This document shows, in pieces, positions 1 through 5,486 of a DNA stretch of 5,486 nt. The notes below the pieces were generated by a model. It was not told the origin of the DNA. It searched no databases and worked only from the letters and a program-made list of their open reading frames with translations. A program made the translations under genes and the position numbers. Source of the DNA: Nitrospirota bacterium (GTDB lineage: Bacteria; Nitrospinota; Nitrospinia; Nitrospinales; VA-1); the NCBI GenBank assembly GCA_003235465.1, contig QJWD01000420.1, positions 1 through 5,486 on the forward strand. The letters are read 5' to 3'. The number at the start of each line of letters is the position of its first letter. Within the stretch, counting starts at the first letter, position 1.

Positions 1-822
1 CACCCCGATGCCGTTGTTGCCGCGCGCGCCCAAGGTTCCCGAAACGTGGCTGCCGTGGCCGTGGTCGTCCATCGGGTCGTTGTCGGCGTCGGGGTTGCCC
101 AGGCCGTCAATGGTGTCGATGCCGTGCACGTCGTCCACGTAACCGTTTGCGTCGTCGTCGATGCCGTTGCCGGCAATCTCGCCGGGGTTGGTCCAGGCGT
201 TGTCCACCAGATCCTCGTGCAGGTAGTTGACGCCGGTATCGAGAACCATGACGATGTTATCCGGGTTTCCCGTCGTCACATCCCAGGCTTCCTGGGCGTC
301 GATGTCGGCGTCTGGCGTACCGAAATTCTGGCCGGTGTTGTTCATGCCCCAGAGGGTGGTGTATTGCGCGTCATTGGGCACCGCCTGGATGCTCACCTTG
401 CCGTCGGGCTCGGCGTATTCCACCAGGCCCGAGCGCATGAGAGCCGCGATGATTTTAGCCTGCGCCTGGCCCTTATCGGTTCTCCTCAAGACCGAGATGC
501 CGAGGGCGTTCATGTGGTCCTGAAGCTTGACGCCCAACTGCGACAACTTGTCTTGCACGTTGGCTGCCGCCTGAGAGGCGACGCCGCCCAGGGCGTTACG
601 CACCCCTTTTAAATGCTCTTTCTTGAATTTGACCAGGAGCTGGTTGTCAACGTTTTCCTGCACGCTGGAAGGTTTGCCCGGTGGCGTTTCCGGTGCCTGG
701 GCCCAGGCGCTCCCGGCCAGGGCCGCCACGGAAACCACCAGAGCAAAGGCGGCGGCAACCGGCAAGGCGGTGCGGCGAAAAAGGTTTCGATGCGCCGAAC
801 GATGAGAAGGGTTGGCTGTCAT
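1..822 (-). CDS. Secreted subtilisin-like serine protease (peptidase family S8), N-terminal part, cut by the window edge
   Basis: The gene enters at 822 and is still open at position 1, giving 274 codons. Residues 1-41 form a Sec signal peptide: a basic stretch with RR at 17-18, a hydrophobic core at about 21-38, and a cleavage site after AWA (residue 41). Residues about 58-146 read as an inhibitory prodomain (I9/fervidolysin type), from NQLLVKFK to LVEYAEPD. The start of the mature domain shows LWGMNNTGQ (158-165), typical of S8 enzymes. The catalytic Asp block is VMVLDTGVNY with Asp195. The His block is DDHGHGSHVSGT with His256. Between them lies an Asp-rich loop (GNGIDDDANGYVDD, 218-231) of the kind that binds calcium in this family. 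The catalytic Ser and any C-terminal sorting or anchoring domain are off-window. Family knowledge predicts a prodomain that folds the enzyme and is then removed after export. The ATG at 822 is chosen because a GGAG motif precedes it and the signal peptide begins there. Substrate is unknown. The family call is very secure; the physiological role is not. Confidence 0.96.
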   Translation of the reverse strand, partial: MTANPSHRSAHRNLFRRTALPVAAAFALVVSVAALAGSAWAQAPETPPGKPSSVQENVDNQLLVKFKKEHLKGVRNALGGVASQAAANVQDKLSQLGVKLQDHMNALGISVLRRTDKGQAQAKIIAALMRSGLVEYAEPDGKVSIQAVPNDAQYTTLWGMNNTGQNFGTPDADIDAQEAWDVTTGNPDNIVMVLDTGVNYLHEDLVDNAWTNPGEIAGNGIDDDANGYVDDVHGIDTIDGLGNPDADNDPMDDHGHGSHVSGTLGARGNNGIGV

Positions 823-832
823 CCTGACTCGT

Positions 833-838
833 CTCCTT
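833..838 (-). promoter_or_regulatory. Ribosome binding site of the S8 protease gene
   Basis: On the minus strand AAGGAG lies ten bases before the ATG at 822. It is a near-consensus Shine-Dalgarno motif at a slightly long but workable spacing, and it fixes this ATG as the start. No other in-frame start nearby has such a motif. Confidence 0.75.
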
Positions 839-926
839 AAGGTTTTATTCAATTCCGGCTTCGGCTTGCCCTGCGGTAAGAATGATCACGATCCCTTTCA
901 TTCGCAAAAGGCGCAGGAAGTAACCC

Positions 927-937
927 GCAAGCCAATA
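927..937 (-). repeat. Direct repeat TATTGGCTTGC, copy near the protease
   Basis: The minus strand reads TATTGGCTTGC here and again, perfectly and in the same orientation, at 1104-1114, 177 bp upstream in the direction of protease transcription. Within a 585 bp intergenic gap an exact 11 bp match may mark a regulator-binding site, but chance cannot be excluded. The element does not have the GG/GC spacing of a sigma-54 promoter. Confidence 0.4.
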
Positions 938-939
938 AG

Positions 940-1007
940 AATTACACCTGACCTTCTTGTTAAATAAAGATGAATGTCATGGTCAGGTAAATCTGTAATT
1001 AGAAGGT
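940..1007 (-). repeat. Imperfect inverted repeat in the protease leader, with two competing left arms
   Basis: On the minus strand ACCTGACC (988 to 981) pairs perfectly with GGTCAGGT (953 to 946) across a 27-base AT-rich loop. The stem extends outward by AATTAC (1000 to 995) with GTAATT (945 to 940), leaving a six-base bulge on the left side, for 14 pairs in all. A second left segment, ACCTTCT (1007 to 1001), is complementary to AGAAGGT (957 to 951). That segment overlaps the right arm, so the two pairings exclude each other at GGT. The repeat ends about 118 bases before the protease start codon. It could be a protein-binding site on DNA or a folded leader RNA. There is no T-run directly after it, so it does not look like a terminator. 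Confidence 0.5.
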
Positions 1008-1031
1008 AACAGAAAATACCCTGCTCTGCCA

Positions 1032-1049
1032 TCCCCCCTTGGCGGGGGA
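1032..1049 (-). repeat. GC-rich hairpin TCCCCC / GGGGGA
   Basis: A six-base-pair perfect stem with a six-base loop (1038-1043) sits between the distal direct repeat and the long inverted repeat. Pure C and G arms make it stable despite its short length. No T-run follows on the minus strand (the next bases are TGGCAGAG), so termination is doubtful. It may only be a structural element of the leader. Confidence 0.35.
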
Positions 1050-1103
1050 GAGACCGTTGGCCGGGCGGCAAGGCGCGGAAAAGTCGGCATATGAAAATTA
1101 TCG

Positions 1104-1114
1104 GCAAGCCAATA
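1104..1114 (-). repeat. Direct repeat TATTGGCTTGC, distal copy
   Basis: This is the second exact copy of the 11 bp element found at 927-937. It is followed on the minus strand by GATAAT, a possible -10 hexamer, two bases further on. The flanks differ from those of the other copy, so the conserved unit is about 11 bp. Confidence 0.4.
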
Positions 1115-1302
1115 GCCGCGAAACCCCTTGCAATATGGGAAGGAAAACTTTTTTTTGCCGCGAGGCTTGGGTTTTCGGAATTTTCAGTTCATTTAACCGT
1201 GATGCAATCTTTTCTTAATTGTGACAGGGCAGGAGGCCTTCTGCGGTCGGCCAGGGGCAGGAACAGGGCGGCCGGATCACTGATGAAGGGTCAAGGGGTT
1301 GC

Positions 1303-1319
1303 GGGCCCGGGGTGGGCCC
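1303..1319. repeat. GC-only hairpin with GGGCCC arms
   Basis: GGGCCC (1303-1308) and GGGCCC (1314-1319) flank a five-base spacer. Each arm is itself a palindrome and the two arms are mutually complementary, so a six-pair stem can form on either strand. It lies about 90 bp downstream of the large gene's stop codon. No T-run follows on either strand, so it is at most a helper to the hairpin at 1359-1383. Confidence 0.35.
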
Positions 1320-1358
1320 CAGCGTAAGGGAACGCGGCGGAAAGAAGGATTTTTGCCT

Positions 1359-1383
1359 GATGGGCGGCGGTTGCCGCCCCATC
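1359..1383 (-). terminator. Probable terminator or 3'-end hairpin after the large membrane protein gene
   Basis: The stem begins 24 bases after the stop codon at 1408-1410. GGGCGGC and GCCGCCC pair perfectly around a four-base loop, and the outer GAT/ATC extend the stem to ten pairs with one bulged base (1380). The minus-strand transcript then continues AGGCAAAAATCCTTCTTT, so the U-rich tract is weak and delayed. It is a good 3'-end stabilising structure and a plausible but imperfect intrinsic terminator. Together with the 585 bp gap it argues that the protease gene is not simply the next gene of the same operon. Confidence 0.45.
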
Positions 1384-1407
1384 CACCGTATTAGCCCGAA
1401 CAGGCTC

Positions 1408-4400
1408 TCATGCGCCCTCTGTCCAGTCCGGCGGCGGCGAACCGGGTTTCGCGAGGCGGCTCTTCGACCGCCAGAGCCCATCGCGGCTCAGGCAGCCCCA
1501 GCCCCATTGCAGCCATTTGAGCAGGGCGAAGGCCATCCAGAGCGCCCACGCGAGCATGGCGATGCGATAGATGATAAGCGGCACGGAAACGAACGCCGCC
1601 TCGGGAAGCAGCCCGGCGGCGCGGTCCTGGTACCATCTCAGGTAATACGCGCTCGACCCGTTGCCGACGATGTGCATGTCCGGCGAACCGAGCAGCCCGC
1701 GCGGCACAATGGAAAACAGGCTGATGAGCGCCACCAGGCTGAGCACGCCGAGAAGCGCCTGCAGGGTGTTGAACTGCCAGCGCGGAAGGGTCTCGGTTTC
1801 AAGCTCGGCGCGCTTGGCGAGCGCGAACAGCCAGCCGACGACGATGAGGAAACTGGGAATCGACACCGTGCTCATCGCCAGCCCGAGAAGAACCCAGTGC
1901 GGCGTTTTGAGCGGCGTGAGCGGAATGCGGCCGAGGCCGAGCGAAATCAGGATGACGACGAGGAGCTCCCCCCAGTACAGCACCGCCGGGCCCATGCTCG
2001 GGCCGTTCACGAACAGGGTCCAGCGGTCGGCCGGCACGCTCACCTGGTAGGCGACGTTGGCCGCCTCGATGCCAAGATCCACCCGCGGCACCGCCGTCGA
2101 CGAGCGGATGCCCGCGGGGATCTTGAATTTCAGCGCGTAGTTCTGCTGGCCGGGCGCAAGGGGCAGGCTCACGACTTGCCCTTCCTGACGCACCGGCTGC
2201 GGTTTGCCTTCGAGGTGCACCGCCAAGAGTTCCGCGCCCTCGGGCAGGGTCAGGGCGTGCTGCCCTCCCTTGCTGCTTCTTAGGCGAAGCTTGAGTTCGG
2301 CCTGCGTTACCCGCTGGCTGGGGGTAAGAACCAGTTCGACGAAATCCACCGCCAGGGTGCTGCCGGGCACCGCCTCGGGGCGGGTGATGTTGAGGGTCAG
2401 GGATTCGCCCGGCCAGGGCCGGTACTCGGAGCGCCAGCCGCCCCGGTTCTGTTCGAGAAGGGGCGGCAGGCCCGTGGACTCGATATGATAAAGGGCGCTC
2501 GCATCGAGCACCCAGCGCTCCACCCAGTGGCTCTCGCTGGCGGCGGTGAGGGTGAGGGTGGGCGCTTTTTCCAGCGTCGAGATCCAGCGCGCCTCGCGCC
2601 GGCTGCCGCCGAGCGACACCGGCACGCGGCCGTCCTTGAGTTTCACGTGCTCCGATAGAATTTTTTCTCCGGCGACAAGCGGCACCTCCAGGTTGATGGT
2701 GCCAAGCCCCGACGCCCCCGGCCACACGCGCGTCTCCACATGCCAGTCCAGCCCGAACCGGAGCACACGTTCGACCACCACGAACGGCGGTGGCGCTTCG
2801 GAGCGCAGTTTCGGGGCGGCGGTTTTTTCCTGAACGCGCGAGAGTTCCAGGCTGTCGTCGAGCAGGCGGCCGTCCTGGACGCCGGCCAGCTCCCAGCCTT
2901 CGGCGCTGGCGCTTATGCGGTGCGGCTTGTGCGGGAACATCAGGGTGACGCGGTCCTCGGGCGGCAGCCGGCCGCTGAGCGCAAGCTGGTGCACCCCCTC
3001 CTCGAGCCGGATGTAAACCTCGGAGCCGCCCGCCCAGCGAAGCAGCTCGCCCGAGGGTCGGCCGTCGATCAGCACCGCCTCGGGCAGCCACTGGCCGCGC
3101 CGGCCGGGGAGCGGCAGCGCCACCGCCTCCTGGGCATGCACCTCGAGGCGCACGCTCAGGCGGTCGTCCTTCACATCCACCCGGGCGCGCTCGATGTCGT
3201 AACAGGCGTCGCCGCAGACGGGGGGTTTAAGGAGCCGCTCTTTGAGTTGGTTGAGTATTTCCTGCGGCGGCACTTCGGCGGCGAGCGGCGCGGGTGAGAG
3301 CAGCCCGATAAAGACCAGGCCCAGGGCCGCCATGGCGCCCGCGCGAATGAACCCGGGCATCAGGGGGCCGCCGCCCACATCGAGGCGGCCGCCGAACAGG
3401 ATGAAGGCGAGCGCCGCCACCAGGAGGATGCGAAGAAAACTCATGCCCCGGTTCATCGCCGGCCCGAGAAGATAAAGCGAGACGCGGTCGTCCTTGCCCA
3501 CCGGCCCGCTCCAGACCAGCGACACCTGGCGGCCCTGCCAGCCGGGCAGGCCGGGGCCGGTCTGGATGTTGGCGTTGGGATCGTAGGTCTTGAACAGGCG
3601 GCCGTAGCCGGGGCTTGGACTACTCTGGGAGGAGCGGGACTCCAGCCTGTCGCCGGCCACCGGCGCATCTTCCTCGGCGAGGCGCCGCTTGTCCTGGGGC
3701 TCTAGCGACTGCGGCAGGCCCCCCGAGACCGACTGGTAGTTGGGCGGCGACCAGCCGGCTGATTTCTCGAGCTGCGGGTAGAGACCCTGGCGCGCCTGGT
3801 CGATCATAAACGGCAGCGCGATGACCACGAGCACGAGGTAACTGGCGTTCCTGTACCAGGTGACGAACCATTTCATTTTTCCCGGCGGCAGTTTTTCGAG
3901 AAGCGCAACGCTTGCGAGGATGCTGAGCCAGGAAAACACCGGCGCTCCGGGCTCATGGTAGGTGAGGCCAAGGGTGAAGAGCGCCAGCACCCCTAATGGC
4001 CTGCCTTTCAAAATGCCCACCGACGCGGTGATGAGCAAAAGCAGGAACAAATCCATCAGCGTCCAGCGGCTGATCCAAGTCGCGCTCGCCCGGTCCACGC
4101 CTTTCGCGGTGAGCAGCCGGTAACCCGGCGGCAGGTACAGGGTGGCGCTCAGCGAATCGACATCGTGCTTCCAGCCCACGGCGGCGAAAGCGTGCTCGCC
4201 TGTGGCCAGGCGGCTGACGGCGGCGAGGTCGAGCTTACGCTGCCTGATCTCCACTCCCGCGCCCTTGCCGCTTTCGCTTTGGGTGATGAGCTGATCCTCG
4301 CCTGCCACGCTCGCGCGGCCGAGGATGTAGTCGTCGGCGGCGTCAAGCCGCCATGTCTGGTTCATGGTGCCGGTGATGCGGTCCTGAAACGTGTAGCCGC

Positions 4401-5486
4401 CGCCATCGAAATCGAGCCAGATCTGACGCCGGATGGAAAGCGCGTCGGCGCCGGGGTCGGAAGCGCCGCGCCTTTTCTCGGTGAGCATGAGGACGCCGCC
4501 CCCCTCGGCCCGGTAGGCGGGCAGCGATTTCCATTCGGCGGGAACCCCGCTCTGCTGCGGGTCGATGGAGGTGAGGCCGGAGACCTCGACCAGGCGGAGC
4601 GCGGTGTCGGCCATAAAACTCCACACCTCCTCCCCGGCCCAGGGTTCGCCCGGGTCATCGAGGCGGACTTCGGTCACGCGGCCATGAAAGCGGCCGAAAA
4701 GCGAAAGCTCCCAATGCCCCGGCTTGACCTGGAGGCGCAAGCGGCCATCGGGCTCGAGGCGGGCGGGCAAGGGGCTGTCGAGCCCCATCGGAATCGCCCC
4801 GGCGAGGAGAGCACGGCCGAGCAGCACCTCGCGCCCCGGGCCGGAGACGTCGAGCACCAGCCGGGTGCTGACGGTGAAAGGGACCTCGTCGCTGAATTTC
4901 CTGTACACCCGGACCGCCAGGCTCTCGGGCGCGGCCTGGCGGCTGTCGTTCTGGGTTTTGCCGAGGCCGATGTTGTCGCCGCTGAACAGGGGAAAGGGCA
5001 CCGGCTTGCCGTCGATCTTGAGCTCGACCAGGGCGGTGGCGGGCGGCAGGGTGAGCCATTTCGGCAGTTCGTCCCACGGCACCCGGCCCGAGACCTTGTG
5101 CGCCCCCGGCTGAAGGAACAGCGCCGGGCGGCCGGAGGCCAGGGTCACCGGCCTGGCCTTGCCGTTGACCTTCACCTCCTCGGGCCAATAGCGCGAATCG
5201 CCGGGAAGGAGAATGGTGGCTTCATCGTAAAGCACCCACGTTACGGAAAAGAGCGCGCCCCTGGCATCCGCCGCCAGCACCAGCGGCGACGACCAGGCGC
5301 ACGCCGGCCGGCCGGAGGCGCGGCCGCCGATGAACGGGCAGGCGTCACTCGCCTGGCCCTCCAGCACCCACTTCTTCCAGGGTTCGAGTTCTTTTGGGAT
5401 GTAGACTTTTTCCTCCGCTTGCAGGACGGGAGCGAAGAAAAGGATAAGCAGGATCGACAACAAACCAAGCCTTGCCGAAGCAACCA
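1408..5486 (-). CDS. Very large two-module membrane protein of unknown function, with duplicated extracytoplasmic beta domains; 5' end just off-window
   Basis: I do not recognise a characterised family. Residue numbers here count from the TTG at 5463 (1,351 residues). The frame stays open to the edge, and the partial codon at 5485-5487 ends in TG, so it is probably the real start. Adding VASARLG before the TTG gives a complete signal peptide with a basic residue, cleaved near LQA (residue 16). Residues 17-465 are beta-rich and probably periplasmic. Membrane helices follow at about 466-484, 488-503, 507-524 and 541-555, then a polar loop (557-672) and a helix at 674-691. A second signal-peptide-like helix (708-727, ending PLAAE) opens another extracytoplasmic segment (730-1159). 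It is followed by helices near 1160-1178, 1189-1202, 1203-1217, 1234-1253 and 1298-1318 and a basic cytoplasmic tail. Basic residues fall in the loops predicted to be cytoplasmic (for example 486-488, 524-538, 1218, 1325-1339), supporting this topology. The two halves are homologous: LPG...W.PE.V...G recurs at 86-101 and 785-801, and G.H...SGR.P at 120-129 and 823-834. No catalytic motif is visible. A role in envelope assembly or surface display is possible but unsupported. Confidence 0.93.
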   Translation of the reverse strand, partial: VASARLGLLSILLILFFAPVLQAEEKVYIPKELEPWKKWVLEGQASDACPFIGGRASGRPACAWSSPLVLAADARGALFSVTWVLYDEATILLPGDSRYWPEEVKVNGKARPVTLASGRPALFLQPGAHKVSGRVPWDELPKWLTLPPATALVELKIDGKPVPFPLFSGDNIGLGKTQNDSRQAAPESLAVRVYRKFSDEVPFTVSTRLVLDVSGPGREVLLGRALLAGAIPMGLDSPLPARLEPDGRLRLQVKPGHWELSLFGRFHGRVTEVRLDDPGEPWAGEEVWSFMADTALRLVEVSGLTSIDPQQSGVPAEWKSLPAYRAEGGGVLMLTEKRRGASDPGADALSIRRQIWLDFDGGGYTFQDRITGTMNQTWRLDAADDYILGRASVAGEDQLITQSESGKGAGVEIRQRKLDLAAVSRLATGEHAFAAVGWKHDVDSLSATLYLPPGYRLLTAKGVDRASATWISRWTLMDLFLLLLITASVGILKGRPLGVLALFTLGLTYHEPGAPVFSWLSILASVALLEKLPPGKMKWFVTWYRNASYLVLVVIALPFMIDQARQGLYPQLEKSAGWSPPNYQSVSGGLPQSLEPQDKRRLAEEDAPVAGDRLESRSSQSSPSPGYGRLFKTYDPNANIQTGPGLPGWQGRQVSLVWSGPVGKDDRVSLYLLGPAMNRGMSFLRILLVAALAFILFGGRLDVGGGPLMPGFIRAGAMAALGLVFIGLLSPAPLAAEVPPQEILNQLKERLLKPPVCGDACYDIERARVDVKDDRLSVRLEVHAQEAVALPLPGRRGQWLPEAVLIDGRPSGELLRWAGGSEVYIRLEEGVHQLALSGRLPPEDRVTLMFPHKPHRISASAEGWELAGVQDGRLLDDSLELSRVQEKTAAPKLRSEAPPPFVVVERVLRFGLDWHVETRVWPGASGLGTINLEVPLVAGEKILSEHVKLKDGRVPVSLGGSRREARWISTLEKAPTLTLTAASESHWVERWVLDASALYHIESTGLPPLLEQNRGGWRSEYRPWPGESLTLNITRPEAVPGSTLAVDFVELVLTPSQRVTQAELKLRLRSSKGGQHALTLPEGAELLAVHLEGKPQPVRQEGQVVSLPLAPGQQNYALKFKIPAGIRSSTAVPRVDLGIEAANVAYQVSVPADRWTLFVNGPSMGPAVLYWGELLVVILISLGLGRIPLTPLKTPHWVLLGLAMSTVSIPSFLIVVGWLFALAKRAELETETLPRWQFNTLQALLGVLSLVALISLFSIVPRGLLGSPDMHIVGNGSSAYYLRWYQDRAAGLLPEAAFVSVPLIIYRIAMLAWALWMAFALLKWLQWGWGCLSRDGLWRSKSRLAKPGSPPPDWTEGA

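Larger units (their letters stand above)
823..1407. other. Long non-coding intergenic region with several hairpins and short repeats
   Basis: This 585 bp gap lies between the stop codon of the large membrane protein gene and the start of the protease gene, both on the minus strand. It is visibly richer in A and T than the flanking genes, especially at 935-1020 and 1085-1215. No reading frame in it has family features plus a good ribosome binding site. It holds a probable terminator (1359-1383), two GC-rich hairpins (1303-1319, 1032-1049), an 11 bp direct repeat (927-937, 1104-1114), a long imperfect inverted repeat (940-1007) and a run of eight T (1149-1156). The protease promoter should lie here, but I cannot place a -35/-10 pair with confidence. 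The best -10-like hexamer on the minus strand is GATAAT (1102 to 1097), without a good -35 at proper spacing. Confidence 0.8.

Noticed and set aside
46..612. A 188-codon plus-strand frame opposite the protease gene
   Set aside because: It is extremely Val/Ala/His rich, matches no family, and lies wholly antisense to a convincing S8 protease. It is a by-product of GC-rich codons.
954..980. A six-codon leader peptide (MTFIFI) in the loop of the inverted repeat
   Set aside because: No Shine-Dalgarno motif precedes the ATG, and such a short frame is likely by chance in AT-rich DNA. It is mentioned only as part of the leader finding.
898..1107. A 69-codon minus-strand frame before the protease
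   Set aside because: It starts at TTG without a ribosome binding site, runs through the hairpins and repeats, and has no family features.
1091..1327. A possible 78-residue plus-strand protein (MKIIGKPIAA...) in the intergenic region
   Set aside because: It has an ATG start, but only a weak purine run upstream and no recognisable family. Its composition shifts from AT-rich to Gly/Arg-rich along its length. It cannot be supported without homologues.
823..1407. A sigma-54 promoter suggested by TTGGC near 937 and 1114 on the minus strand
   Set aside because: At the spacing needed for the -12 element there is AC or AT instead of GC in the two copies, so neither fits.
1312..2283. A 323-codon plus-strand frame opposite the end of the large gene
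   Set aside because: It is dominated by Arg, Ala, His, Glu and Gln, as expected for the antisense of GC-rich coding DNA, with no hydrophobic core pattern or recognisable motif.
1799..3091. A 430-codon minus-strand frame inside the large gene in another frame
   Set aside because: It has an Arg/Ala/Gly/Pro-rich composition without domain signals, while the overlapping frame shows duplicated domains and membrane helices.
5122..5317. Repeated ASGRPA motif (residues 49-54 and 109-114) as a possible sequence repeat
   Set aside because: Only six residues match, the flanks do not, and the nucleotide similarity comes from GC-rich codons. It is not part of the two-halves duplication.
1..5486. CRISPR arrays, tRNA or rRNA genes, insertion sequences
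   Set aside because: No regularly spaced repeats, no tRNA- or rRNA-like segments and no transposase or terminal inverted repeats were seen on either strand.

Overview
The window is high-GC bacterial DNA. It holds two genes on the minus strand, both cut by the window edges, with a 585 bp non-coding stretch between them. Both products carry Sec-type signal sequences. A Shine-Dalgarno-like GGAG and a strong G/C bias at third codon positions fit a high-GC Gram-negative, probably a proteobacterium. That assignment is an inference; no taxonomic marker gene is present.

Region 1 (1-822, minus) is the 5' part, 274 codons, of a secreted subtilisin-like serine protease (peptidase family S8). It shows a signal peptide, an inhibitory prodomain, the catalytic Asp and His blocks and an Asp-rich probable calcium-binding loop. 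The catalytic Ser lies beyond position 1.

Region 2 (823-1407) has no convincing gene. It is AT-richer than its surroundings. It contains a hairpin just after the stop codon of the upstream gene (probable terminator), two other GC-rich hairpins, an 11 bp direct repeat, and a longer imperfect inverted repeat whose right arm could pair with either of two left segments. The protease therefore probably has its own promoter and a structured leader here.

Region 3 (1408 to the right edge, minus) is one uninterrupted gene for a very large membrane protein of about 1,360 residues. I do not recognise a characterised family. By reading it against itself I find that it is built as two homologous halves. 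Each half has a signal-sequence-like helix, a Cys pair, several beta-rich extracytoplasmic segments, a four-helix membrane bundle, an extracytoplasmic loop and a last helix. The second half begins with an internal signal-peptide-like helix, so the protein looks like an ancient tandem duplication and fusion of an exported, membrane-anchored module. Its start codon probably lies one base beyond the right edge; the TTG at 5463 is an unlikely start.

The two genes run in the same direction, but the hairpin and long gap argue against one operon. A functional link between them (both act outside the cytoplasm) is possible but not shown by the sequence. No RNA gene, mobile element or CRISPR array is visible.
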